DNA of 64,000 nucleotides, taken from the NCBI GenBank assembly GCA_037576215.1, contig JBANDB010000013.1, positions 1,550,001-1,614,000 on the forward strand, in the 5' to 3' direction. The notes under the pieces were generated by a model. The model saw nothing but the letters and a program-made list of their open reading frames with translations. It was not told the DNA's origin and searched no databases. This DNA is from Armillaria gallica (lineage: Eukaryota > Basidiomycota > Agaricomycetes > Agaricales > Physalacriaceae). The translations under genes and the position numbers were made by a program. Positions within the stretch are counted from its first letter, which is position 1. Each line of letters opens with the position of its first letter. Positions 34,490 to 45,539 of the stretch are shown piece after piece.

Positions 34490-36250
34490 AATACATCCTC
34501 ACATACATTCAGACCCGGCTATAACTGTGTAAACTGGCAAGGATGACGCAGTCTATCTGGCGTACTCTGTTCAAGTCATAAGTTTCTGCCTAGATCATCT
34601 AAATGGTCGGTACTTATTCTTCTGGGCTACATGAAAGAATGGGCGCTTGTAAAAGGAACGAGCCGCTTTTTGTGCTATACCGGTTTCTAGCAAATTAGCG
34701 CCCTTGGAACTTTCCCTGACCCCAACTCTGCACCATGCAACTGTTTACGGACTTTGGGTCACACAAACATATTTTCACTCTCTGGACACCCTCTAGTACC
34801 AAAATATTGCTTAAGTCGCCGTGTTTGTGTTTGTCCCGAGAAGAATGTGCCGGGGTTGGTTCTCCTGATCGATATAACTTCTACCGCCGACAATATGAAG
34901 GGCATAAGGGGATAGAAAGAGCGTTGGACCACAAGCTCATCGTGTTAGGCTTCTCTTTGCATCTTGACTTTCATCTACGGAAAGCCCAGAGTTGGCACGT
35001 CTGCGTGCAGAGTCGATCTGGCGAGGACTGAGTACGAAGGGCATCTGCATGGGAAATCAACGAGCATTTAGAACAGTATCGTAGCCTTGCCTAGGTGTGT
35101 TGAGGATAGTTGATAGCGGTACATTCGTGCTTCTTTTACTACTTGTCTGTCAATGGAATCTGACATTAACAGAAATCATTTAACTCGACCTCAGATCAAG
35201 TAACAAGAGGCCTATATCCGACGGTTTATTTTTGTTGGTATTTCATGTGATGTATTTGAAACCTTCTGATATGATGAACTTCGGAAAACTCGTAGTCGGT
35301 GATTTCATTTTACCATATGTACGTGCCTTCTACTACCCCAGTATCGACTTCGACCTTCGACCTCATGCCTCGCATACAATCTCCATCAGAGCGACATGTG
35401 TAGGTTCGACCAAGTGACGGAAAGATGTGTCTGGGACGGGGAACTGAGGAAATATTTCGGGTTTTGATAGGTCGGCACAAGCTTCATCAAGCGCCCACTC
35501 GGTAGTAGGCGCCCTTATTGGACACATTTTCCCCTGTATCACCGTTTACTTTTGTCGGAAGGAACGAAGTAACTCATGAAGGTTTCTCAGATGGAATGTC
35601 CTACCTAAATGAGAAGAGCGGCTACGGGGCGTCAATCGTCGGATAATTCTGGTCTAACGTTTGATGGTGGCTTGGCGCATGGTGGCGCAGCGGCGAGTAG
35701 GTATAGGCTTATTCGTTTGCTGTCGTCAGTATTTATGTTCTTCGCGTAGTTCTTTGAGTGATGGAAAGAATACAGATCGACTGTATGGTGCCGGTGGTGA
35801 GGTCATTATGCATGGTTCTCGGGTTTTGTAAGGTATAGCCAGAGTTGTGGCTGCTTTCTGCGCCAGATAGACAAGAATTGCCGCACTAGTTTGAAGCGCG
35901 ACCTTTAGAGCCATAGATTAGGCCATCATGTTCGCTTGGGCTACCGTGCATACAGTGGAGTAATGGTCAAAGATTGTTTTATTTCAATAAACATGATTAT
36001 ACATAATGCTCACGTTAGAGCACCCAAGCCAACACTTGATCTTTTACATCTAATACCAAACACGTTCGTACCTATGCACCCCAGCAACGACCGGAGTCTG
36101 AGCGTTCGACTGATTCAGAAGGCAAGCAAGTCCAACATATGTCGTTTCCTTCTTCCAGTCGTCCGACTTCAAAACACGAAGAAGTAATTTGGTGAAAATC
36201 CCGCCGTATTCCCCGCTTTCCATAGTCTCCCTCGCAGTCTGGTAGTCTCG
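34490..36250. repeat. Duplicated block B (inverted copy of block A)
   Basis: The reverse complement matches 6990-8500 and 11437-11720. This copy keeps the pre-insertion target of the Harbinger element at about 34735-34765 (CATGCAACTGTTTACGGACT, then CACACAAACATA). It includes the 3' end of C7. Confidence 0.8.
34620..35475 (+). pseudogene. Unrecognised coding remnant (counterpart of 7850-8497)
   Basis: Starts near MKEWALVKGTSRFLCYTGF at 34630, where the paralogue at 11563 reads MKEWALVEGTSQFQCYTGS. Later pieces are LTFIYGKPRVGTSACRVDLA (about 34965) and VSTSTFDLMPRIQSPSERH (about 35340). Stops and shifts separate them. The family is unknown to me; conservation of the same frame in two copies is the only evidence for a former gene. 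Confidence 0.4.
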
Positions 36251-37368
36251 ACACGCCGCCAGACCTACATGAGAACTCCTATCTGGCTTCCAATCATCCG
36301 ATAATATAGACTGATAGCCAGGAAAGTGTTCCAGCCTTTCATGTCCAGCGCGTAACATATCATTGACATCAGAACGAATAGTATGGTGTATGCTGCGCAT
36401 TTCTGTGTCTGGGGTTCGGGGAAAACTGCGAGCGTAAGAGCAGTCTGCGATGAACGTGATCTTGTACCCCTTGACGCGAGATATTTCCGTGAAAAGAGCG
36501 TCGAGCTCTCGGTCGCTGATATCGGGTACGTAACGACCTTCGGCGTCTAAAGTGTCGCGATCGAGGGGGCACAGAGCTTCGACGGGACAGGATTTTGTGT
36601 CGCATTGAGGTCTGAGAGAATGTTTCACACAGCTATAGCTGGCGCCGTGCCCAGCAAAGTAGATAAGAATGTTGTCCCTCGAATCAATTTCCTGATTGTC
36701 GATGAGACTGTAGAGCACTCGTACGATGTTGTCGCGAGACGGCGTCAAGGGGTCGCCAGGGGTAGGATCTTCAGAGCCGAGCAGACACTGGATACGTTCT
36801 GATATGCCCAGGTCGTCAACCAGGAACTTCTTCATTAACAGTGCATCCGAGACGCAGCCGTGGAGCTGTCGGCGCTCATATGCATCAATGCCGATGAGAA
36901 CAGCCCAAAATCGAGATGCATCGACGCCGTACCGGATCTATGACAGCTGAGGTGAGCGCGAAGGCCAATGGCTAGGGGTAGACGCTTACATCTTGGATTG
37001 AGGAAGGAGATTCAGATGGAACAGGCTGCTGAGGAATGGACTCGCGAAGTTGACTAAGTCTGTTCAAGGCTTCTAAATCATCGGCTTCTGATGCTGATGT
37101 GCCGTACCAAAGGGAAAGGAGAAGATTCCAAAGGAGTGGCCTAGCGCGCCTTTTTGCCTCATGAAGAACCGCCTCGGGGTCGGTGCAATTTCCTTGAGGA
37201 GAAGCCATCCCATATTGATGTGCAAGCCGGTTCTCCACCCCCTCCAAACGACGTATTTTCTCGAGCAGGTCGCGATTTACAGGTTGCTCCTGCGCAGAAA
37301 ATAAGTGAAAGGACTACAATGCCCACGCAACGAAATCGTACCGGAGAAGAGCTGTTTGCTGTGGCCAT
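36050..37368 (-). CDS. Metacaspase-like protein C7 with Ser in place of the catalytic Cys
   Basis: Exons 37368-37342, 37289-36990 and 36937-36050 (introns 52 bp each) join in phase 0 to 404 residues with no stop or shift. The 9-codon first exon reads MATANSSSP. Then comes a coiled-coil-like region (LLEKIRRLEGVENRLAHQYG) and the C14 domain starting DASRFWAVLIGIDAY. The His box YFAGHG is intact (about residue 206). The nucleophile box, Asp-Cys-Cys-His in the other copies, is Asp-Cys-Ser-Tyr here (GAC TGC TCT TAC, near 36444), so the nucleophilic Cys (about 276) is Ser and the next His is Tyr. It should not act as an ordinary cysteine protease; a regulatory pseudo-enzyme or recent loss of function are both possible. 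The fully open frame and ordinary CpG favour a kept gene. Confidence 0.85.
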
Positions 37369-37837
37369 CCTTCGTGTGTCTGGAGGCGACGCACGGACGG
37401 GAGCTAGAGCAGACACAGAACAGGTATGTCTCAGGGCGTCTCCGTCGTACTCCTTCTCGCTGAGACAGCCGCAATCAATGATATCATACGAGATAATGAC
37501 TGGTTCATCTGCACGAAGCTCGCCGTGTCAGTGTGCACCAATATTTCATGGATCCTATTCTGTGGAAGACCACTGTTCATGCATCATGTATGAAACTGCT
37601 AGTTGTCTGTGTCCACGAAACACTCGAACTCCATCGGTAACGCGAGGTAGTGCCAGACTAATAGGGGGACCTCGATTCAAAATGTTTAATGCTTGAGCCT
37701 TGGCCTTTGCATTGACACCGCGAATTCGTTACTACGCCAATGTCTTTCAGAGAACTGCTCGGTTTTGTGCGCTTGACGCGTGTAGTTCTACACAACCACA
37801 TCAGTCTGCTAAAAACCAAGAGAAAGAGACAAGCATA

Positions 37838-38200
37838 CCTTGCAGTCACATCTGATCCCGCTTCGAGAATTTCTGCGGCGAGTTCTTCGTGACTCATTGG
37901 ATGACCCTTAACTATAGCAACTCAGCACCGTCGTCGGAGTAATTAAACCAAAACATACATTGATATCCTTTCCAGCTTGCATCTTGTAAAGCAACCCGTT
38001 TCTGTCTACAGGTGCCGGCAAGCTCCTCGAAACAGCCATGGTAGTCATTCCCGCTACGGCATCGTTCCTTTGTCGAAACCACAGAGCTCGTTCGCCATCC
38101 GTTCTTCGAATTCGTATACTCCCCTCGTCCGTTTGACCGCCCATACCGTTGTAGCCCATACGTCGCCGTAAGACGGCATCTGATCCCTGTGGGGAACAAT
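37838..38200 (-). pseudogene. Cytochrome P450 exon remnants (b)
   Basis: On the minus strand LLYKMQAGKDIN (to 37960) is followed by an about 47-bp intron-like gap (GTATGT...CTATAG) and GHPMSHEELAAEILEAGSDV ending at a donor near 37838. This is the segment DLLxKLQxGxD...AGSDTT typical of fungal P450s of the benzoate-hydroxylase type. The first Thr of the motif is Val here. The join is out of phase by one base, and no heme-binding exon is visible nearby. Confidence 0.6.
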
Positions 38201-38269
38201 AAGCTGGAGAGTTGATTCGATATAGATCCTCAACTTACGGGTTAAGAAAGCACCCGCATTAACGATCAC

Positions 38270-38790
38270 ATTCGAACTTTCTCCAAGGAATCCCACACCG
38301 TCGGGTTGCATAGATGGTGATCACCATCCACTGCGACCCGGGAAGTCTCATATAGCGCCAGCGGAGTACAATGGAAGTATACAAGCATGCAGGGCCATAG
38401 CGGTGTCGCATCCAAGATAGCTGTCGCGCCCTTTGAAGAGTACGCTTGACGTAAGGTAGCACATGGCTGTACACAACAACATTTAGTCCACCCATCACGG
38501 TCAAAGAAAAAGGCAGAAGCGTACTGTGCGGTCGTATCAGATCTTGCGCCCGCAATAGCTACGGTAGTCTCTACGACGAATTCTTCACAGCTGATTGTTA
38601 CCCTTATAGCAAGTCAGCATAGTCATCAAAGTAATGAAACCGATGCATACCTGAGCATCCATCTCGGCTTGCAGCCTGCTGAGCAAATCGCTCCTACTCG
38701 AGGTACTGACTCTAACCTCGACCACGGCTGCTCTGCCTAAACCACGGAGTTCGCTCAAGTAGCGTCCGCCATCATGCAAGTCCTGCTCCC
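38270..38790 (-). pseudogene. Cytochrome P450 exon remnants (c)
   Basis: Reads GGRYLSELRGLGRAAVVEV... and then DLLSRLQAEMDAQ to a donor near 38651. After a 48-bp intron-like gap it reads TISCEEFVVETTVAIAGARS, then DTTAQ and a donor near 38528: the P450 I-helix with intact AGxxSDTT. The next downstream exon (38270-38460) is less recognisable and contains a stop in the likely frame. Together with (a) and (b) this suggests a former tandem P450 array. No Cys heme ligand exon (FxxGxRxCxG) was found. Confidence 0.6.
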
Positions 38791-38799
38791 ATCAAATTC

Positions 38800-39705
38800 A
38801 CGTTCTCCCTCGCCCGTCCAAAAGCTGAACAACCGGGACTTCCCTGGTAGAGCACGTCACCATACGAGGCGATCATGGCGTTTTTGAGTACCAGAGCGGT
38901 CTTGATTATTACGAAAGGTGCCCTGAACGCTAGAACACCGAAGATAAGCGGGTTAGTCCACCCCTTCGAAGAATGGTATAAGCTGGAGATTCAAGTCAAT
39001 GGAAAGTCCCAACGTACAGAGTCAACAATCTGCATCCGTCGCGACCATCCAGCCTTCAGCTTCCTCCCCGGCACCTTATCGAACAACCTATCCCATTTCG
39101 CAGCATGAGGGTGTATCTGTGACGCAAACTCCAGTCTTCTGCGCCTATATTGATGCCCAGAAGCAAATACGAAAAGGAGCAGAGCGATAACAAACGAACC
39201 TGCAGCCAGGGCATCGAGATGCTGACTACCAGAGCCAGGACGTATTGGTATTGAATTCTCCTACATCAAAGCGTCGGTGTTGAACGTTGGCGATCAATGA
39301 AGCGTCGAGTGCGAAGCAGGCATCCCATCTTCCAGGTCCTTCGCATAGTATCGAGAGACCGCTTAGCCGTCGCAGGAGATGACTGATGTGAGGAGATTTC
39401 GGCTGAATTTTGAGTCTGTCGAGCCTCGAGGTGACAGTATGTGAAAGAGCTGTTGGTAAGAAAAACTCTGGCCTTTGAAAAGTAACATCAGCAAACAAAC
39501 ACGTCGCGCTGGTGGCGCAAGTGCCTTTCGGCTCGGACCGCGTTCCCAGAGTTCTACACCAGAGAGCCTCCTCCATCCTAGAGGAAAACGTCCAAAACTT
39601 CCTTCCAACTATGCTGGACTCGAGCGTCTGCCAGATGATTTGAATTTGATTGCGCTAGGTGTTTTCATTTTTGCCCTTGACATTGCATTCATCAGCAATT
39701 TCGCA
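38800..39705. other. No recognised gene
   Basis: Minus-strand frames 39226-39576 (116 residues) and 39060-39220 (one hydrophobic stretch, SFVIALLLFVFASG, followed by RRRR) are open but not recognised and not clearly joined by introns. It could be a remnant of a small membrane protein gene. Confidence 0.35.
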
Positions 39706-39709
39706 TCCT

Positions 39710-41010
39710 TATAGGACATATAGGAGGTATAGGAGGTATAGGCCTTTTTACATGATTCCGATTCTATACATGGCCTATACCACTATATCACCTATACCCT
39801 ATACACCTACACTTGCATTACACTACAGACATTGAAAGTAAATAGTATACATCTTCAGGTATGGAATTACTAGCCATGTAAACTAAGTGAAGGATAAATA
39901 CAGCCCATGACTGCGGCCTGCCATGATTCATGAAGCAATTTCGTGCTAATTGACATCAGCGAGGCGGAAAGCCGGCAAAGGCTATATTTGGCAGTGGAAC
40001 GTGCGCAGTGCGTCATCCATCACGTGAATGTTGAACTTCGGACTTCGTGTTCCCGCAATTCTTTCTTCCCTACAACCACATGGATTGATTGTCGACTCCA
40101 TTGGTGGGCCTGTCTTCTTTGATTGTCTTTCCAGTACTCCCATACCTCTTTGCTCGCAGTGCCACTGTCGCCGTACACCTCATTCTCAATGTCGATAAGC
40201 TGTTCTAGCGGTCGCATTTAACCAGAAGGATCAAAGGTGCAAGCTGTTCTATCGCAGTTCTCTAACCTTTTGCTAACGAATTTCTTTCAGTCATTTCTCT
40301 ACTTCTTGAAGTGCTATTGGTGGAAACCCGGGCGAAAGGTGCGTCTACTAAGCTTTGATAACACCTCTTTCTCAACCTTCTTTTTAAATGGCTGTTGGGA
40401 CGGTGTCGTCCCCTCTCTATTTGGTTGTATCGCATACTACATGGTACGTGGAATTATCTGATTCCCTTATTCCTACTTTGTGCTATCTTTGCAGCGTGTA
40501 TGCCGTCGACAATCTCAGATCAAGCTTGATTCCATGCGATGGACCCATATCTGAACTGCGAGAGTGTGCTGCATCCCAAAAAGTATGCGATATGTCCGGT
40601 AAGCTCTTTCGTTTAGGCAATCTGACTTGAGACTAACATGGACTCCCTTGTAGTTTCTGGGCGACGTTCATAGTCGGTTTGGGTCAGTTGTATGGTGTTG
40701 GAAGGGTGAGTCGTTTTGAGCATGTATTTGATGGTAATCAGTGTCTTGTACGTATGTACCATGTAATGAATATCATGATGTGAACCTTTATATCGTATTG
40801 ATTCTGAAGAACAACCAATATTGAGCTGAGAGCGGCGAGCACTGCTGCCTGTATAGGGCCAAAATCAGTGGGTATAGGTGAGTATAGGGTGACCATAGCC
40901 CTATGAAAATGGTTATAGGAAACATGCATGTCCCTTATAGCCCTATACCGTGTTATAGGGTATAGAGTGCTATAGCCGCATGGTTCCTATACCCTCTATA
41001 CTGTTTGTGA
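39710..41010. repeat. Two clusters of TATAGG/CCTATA words about 1 kb apart
   Basis: 39713-39815 and 40855-41005 are dense in TATAGG and its complement, in both orientations, with almost none between. The left cluster starts CATATAGGAGGTATAGG and the right one ends (reverse complement) CAGTATAGAGGGTATAGG. This could be the subterminal repeats of a hAT-like element of about 1.3 kb, but no target duplication was found. Inside, a minus frame 40020-40217 (65 residues, EVWEYWKDNQRRQAHQW) is not recognised. Confidence 0.45.
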
Positions 41011-41014
41011 GATT

Positions 41015-42135
41015 GCTGATGGGATGTGACGCCTGATAATTACTACGACGAGGTTGACAAATGGGATGAAGAGCTTAGAAGGGCTAGAGCAGCACATGCC
41101 TCGAGGGGTGCACCCCTTAATTAGGTTACCTATAAGCTATTTCCGATTCGGAAGGTCATTCACAGTTTTCGACACTGGCGGACGCGAAACGAATTAGAAA
41201 CGATGCTGCCAGTATACGATGTCTTCCATTCGTAACACCTGCCTTGCTACGGTCAAAATACACATCACTCACCAAGAATTCGTGCTAGAGCTTCAGTGCT
41301 GCTCAGACAAATAGGAAAGCCAATAGGAAAGCCGGTAAAATATGTTCAAAGAGTCTCGATTAACTCTCAGTCACGGTGAAAAATTCAGCAGCTTACACGG
41401 TAGTCGCAGGCATCGTGGCGGATATGAGATATTCAGAGACCTGCGAATATTTCCTGCGTTCTGCGGAGAACATAGACCGTGCTGTTCTTTGCGGTGGAGG
41501 TAACACAAGAGCCGCTTCCGGCAGATGTCCGGCACAAAGCTTGGCCACGGCACATTCGGCAGTCTGCCATTGTCGTGTTGCCGTTATATCTCCGACCACG
41601 CCGCTGCTAAAATTAGTATCCAGTCACCTCTTCTCTCTCCATTATGTCCGTAAGTTGCTGTACGACGCGTCTTACCCCACAGAGAACTGGTATTTTCATT
41701 TTGAGACTGATGTGCGCAATTTACTGACTCGTACCCCGTTCAGGTCGTTATCTTGGCTCAGATGACCTCGTATAACTTGAATTGAATTCCAATGTCCATC
41801 AATGCTTATCACCGTGTTACCCTAGGCCTAAGATTTGATCGTTGCATCAAATAAATATCTCATGGCTTTCGGTAATCCACAACAACGCCTGAATGCGCGT
41901 GCTTTCTGCTTCCTCCTGGCCGCAGATCTGGCGGTGTTGCATGGCAGCGTAAACAAAGCAGGGAATTACTACGTGGGTCTTTCAGCAGAGGGGTACCCGA
42001 TCTCTGGTTTCGAAACTTCTTTTACCAACACGTGTTTGATATCCAGGTCGATTACTCCATTATATCTCTCAGTAGTACTAACTATCCTTATCTTCCTCTT
42101 GAACCGCAACTCCCAGGATTACGTTGAATCATCGT
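41015..42135. other. No gene seen upstream of the permease
   Basis: Frames of up to 129 residues at 41376-41765 (+) and 104 residues at 41835-42149 (+) have no domain and no splice support. It probably contains the permease promoter near its right end; I see no clear TATA element. Confidence 0.4.
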
Positions 42136-42139
42136 CGCC

Positions 42140-44406
42140 ATGGACTTAGAAAAGGACTCAAAGGTTTCCGTTAGAATGGACGTTGTGAGCCCAGAGCAGC
42201 CTATGGAGGCTAACACACAGATGGACCGAACATTCAGGCGGCTGAAAGTGCGTCATTCTCGAGCGCATTGTTGCCCGACCTCCCTGTAATCTTTATCTAG
42301 AGAAGGCACTTGCATTGGATTGGCACCGGAGGTGAAGCATATCTATCTCAGATGGGGGGCCACAACTAACGTTTACCGCAACACTGGTAGGGACAATCGG
42401 AACCTCTCTCTTCGTACAGATTGGTTATGTGCTTCCCCATGGAGGGCCCGGAAGTTTGCTTATAGCATACTTGTTCTGGTCTACCGTGATGCTGGCAGTT
42501 AACAACTGCCTAGGTACGTATTACGCGGCGTCTTAAAAATTTTCGTACCTGAACCTGTCGTAGCTGAAATGGTTTCCTGGATCCCCATCTCGTCCCCTTT
42601 CATACGCTTCGCTGATCGTTTCGTTGATCCTGCCCTGGGATTCTGCGCCGGGATAAACTTCTTCTTGTACCTCGCGATACTAATTCCTTTCGAGATCACT
42701 GCCTTTGAGCTGATGGTCCATTTTTGGACCGAAAAGATTCCCACTGCTGTAATAATTTTGGTGGTCCTCGTGTGTTACGTGTGCGTTCGTTTACCAGGAA
42801 AGACGAGTGTATTCTGACCCATTTATATAGAGTACTGAATGTCTTTGCTGTGCGATTCTACGGTGGTAAGCGCGACTGAAATACAACGAACGGAACTTTG
42901 TATTCATGTTAGCTTCCCGCAGAATCCGAGTTTTGGTTGGCAATTGGGAAAATTCTCTTGGCCTTCGGACTCTTTCTATTCACTTTTGTAACAATGGTCG
43001 GTGGTAATCCGCTCCATGATCGGTTTGGCTTTCGAAGTTGGGATTGTGAGTTTATCTACGCGTCGCCTGAAAGTCATCCAGCTGACGGTCGTATTTCAAG
43101 CTTCTAAAGTTCCGGTCAGCTACTTGATTTATTTGGGGGTTTCGCAAGCTGATGATAGAGCAGGGAGCGCCATTTGTCGAATACCAAAAGACCGGGTCTA
43201 CGGGACGTTTTCTAGGCTTTTTGAGTTGCCTAATACAAGCAAGCTTTACGATATGTGGTACGTGTTCAGAATAAGTGTACTGTACAATAAATAACAGACT
43301 GCTCCCAGGTCCCGAGTTTGTATCTATGACAGCGGGAGAGGCAGAGATCCCAAGGACGACGCTCCCTCGTACTTTTAAAGGCGTCTACATGCGTCTCACA
43401 ACATTTTTCATCCTCGGAGCCCTCTCTGTCGGTATCCTTCTCCCATACTCTGATCCGAATCTCCAGCTCGCTCTATCTGATCCCAAACCCGGTGCCGGCT
43501 CCTCGCCATATGTTATTGCGATGCAGAATATGAACATCCCCATACTCCCTCACATCGTCAATGCTTTGATCATGTTGTCGATATTCTCCGCAGGAAATAG
43601 CTACTTTTTCTGCTCGAGTCGTACCTTGTATGGTATGGCACTTCAGAAAAGACTGCCTAGTTTCTTGACAAAATGCACACGGAACGGTGTTCCGATATAC
43701 TGCGTTGGAGTAACTATGCTCGTTTCTCTGTTGGCATTCCTACAGGTATCGAATGGCACTGCTAAGGTACTCGAATGGTTGGTCGTCTGGATTATTTCTT
43801 GCGTCGCACTTGTTACAATGTACATGTAGGTTCGTCAGTCTGACAACGGCGACACAGGTCATCAATTACGCGTTTATTACATTCACGTATCTAAGATTTT
43901 ATTATGTACGTTTTCTATCAGACATATAGATTGGAAAATCACACTGAGTTTCACCTCAGGCCTTGAAGGCTCAGGGAATACCCCGAAGCAGCCTACCATT
44001 CCGCGGACCTCTTCAACCATTTTGCGCGTATGTTGCCGATATGTTTTCCATCGTCGAAACTGATCGTGTTCTCAGCTACTACGCCTTTATGTTCACCCTC
44101 ATAATGCCATTCGCACTGGGCTACTCTGTCTTCATGCCTGACAATTGGGACACCGCGACCTTCTTCTTTTCTTACACCATCATTGGTGTTCTTCCTTTTC
44201 TATTCATTATCTGGAAAGTACTACATCGTACACGGGTGCGTCTGTTCAATGTTGTACTCTGTCAATCCTCATTGGAAAGCTAGCTCCTTCGACCGACTGA
44301 AGTCACATTCTTCGAAGAGGAGAGGAGAATGATTGATGACTATGAAGCTTCTTTTGTTAGTTCGAGGATTAGAATGGACGCGTTGAAAAAGTGGGTGATT
44401 GGGTAG
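42140..44406 (+). CDS. Amino-acid permease (APC superfamily)
   Basis: Exons 42140-42247, 42301-42331, 42391-42513, 42564-42780, 42831-42865 and 42923 to about 43024, then one from about 43150 to 43257, then 43309 to about 43840, 43858-43905, 43960-44235 and 44284-44406. The first six and last three junctions keep frame. The protein starts MDLEKDSKV, then RRHLHWIGTGGTIGTSLFV (the permease signature after the cytosolic N-terminus), GYVLPHGGPGSLLIAYLFWS, EMVSWIPIS, FVDPALGF, SFTICGPEFVSMTAGEAEIP and ALKAQGIPRSSLPFRGPLQP, and ends KKWVIG. Expected length is about 530 residues with about 12 membrane helices, importing amino acids across the plasma membrane. Two junctions, near 43025-43150 and 43830-43857, do not join cleanly by eye (a TAG results at each with the best consensus sites). 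So either unusual splice sites are used or the gene is damaged. Confidence 0.82.
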
Positions 44407-44449
44407 GCTGAGGGATGATATCTGGGTATCTACGGGAACCGTAAGAATA

Positions 44450-45530
44450 AGGGTAAGCTTCATCCATCGAGATAAATTTATAAAGAAACATACAATCATG
44501 TCAGTTTCTCCGCCAACATGACTCGTAAACATTTCCAGCCTAACGAGCTTCAGAAATATTTTGACCATTAGCTCGACATGTCTCAGAGACATGATGTGCT
44601 ACCTACTTGAGCCCTCAAATGAAGATCCTTCGTCGTATCTACGTACTTCTTCAGGAACTTCTCGTAAAATTCGTTCCCCTAACTCTCTATCATTTTGCGT
44701 TCCTCGATTGAGTACGAGAATGTGAAACTGGTCTAGAGGCCCATTACGATTCCTCTAGCGATCATAGAAAGTCCCATAGTTTCGGAGCGAGGCAAGCACG
44801 CTAAGTGAAACGAAGGCCACGCTTGAGTCTGAAATCACGGATCACGCCGTGCACTCCTTCCTCCACGAGATAGGCCCAGAAACGAATTAGGATACCGAGG
44901 ATATCGTGGGCGATGAGACTACCGAGATGACGGATGTGGTACCTGATAGACGACCAGTCTTCGAGTAGGTCGAGGCCACCCGTGGGCCGTGTCGATGCTC
45001 TCTGTGCGCAGATGACGACCGCGAAATCCAACAAGGATACCTCCCATGGACCTTCGCGAGTTGGGAAGAATGTGAGCGCTTCCGTTCTCCAACCTCATGG
45101 TCTTGACAGCTGGTGTAGTCTGCAAAACGGGCCAAATCGAAGTCCAAGTGGCATCGGCCTAATGCCCATGGAGGATTAGCATGAACGCACGGACAAAGAG
45201 AGCATGGCCAGGGTAGAGTTCCCCTTTTACCGCTATGGTGATGGCTCCAATGCATGGAAGAGATGAAAGAGAAGAGTACAGTGGCAAAGAAGTACAGCAG
45301 CAGAGAAGCACGGTGAATATGTCGCACTGACGCCGTTGGCACTCTTGTGAAAACAAGTCGTATTGGTAAAGATTGGGAAAGGGTGAGTTATTACATACCG
45401 TCCCTCCCTCTGTCATTTGGTATATATCGCCCGTCTGTCTATGAGAGACTAGTGAGTGATGCCGGTTGAAATATCCTAAAAGATGGCTGTTCACCTTGCT
45501 ACATACATTGAAGGCGTATCTTGTCACCAC
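44450..45530 (-). pseudogene. F-box-type pseudogene, copy of 32196-34023
   Basis: Matches the 32.5-33.4 kb copy piece by piece on the same strand: VNLSRWMKL and HVGGETDMIVCF (44460-44530), LVEEGVHGVIRDFRLKRG followed by a TAG (near 44820), LWDFL followed by a stop (near 44775), then SLSSLPCIGAIT (45260). Several stops and shifts. The 3' part reaches to about 45 bp from the end of the permease gene, convergent with it. Confidence 0.7.
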
Positions 45531-45539
45531 AGCTGAGAT

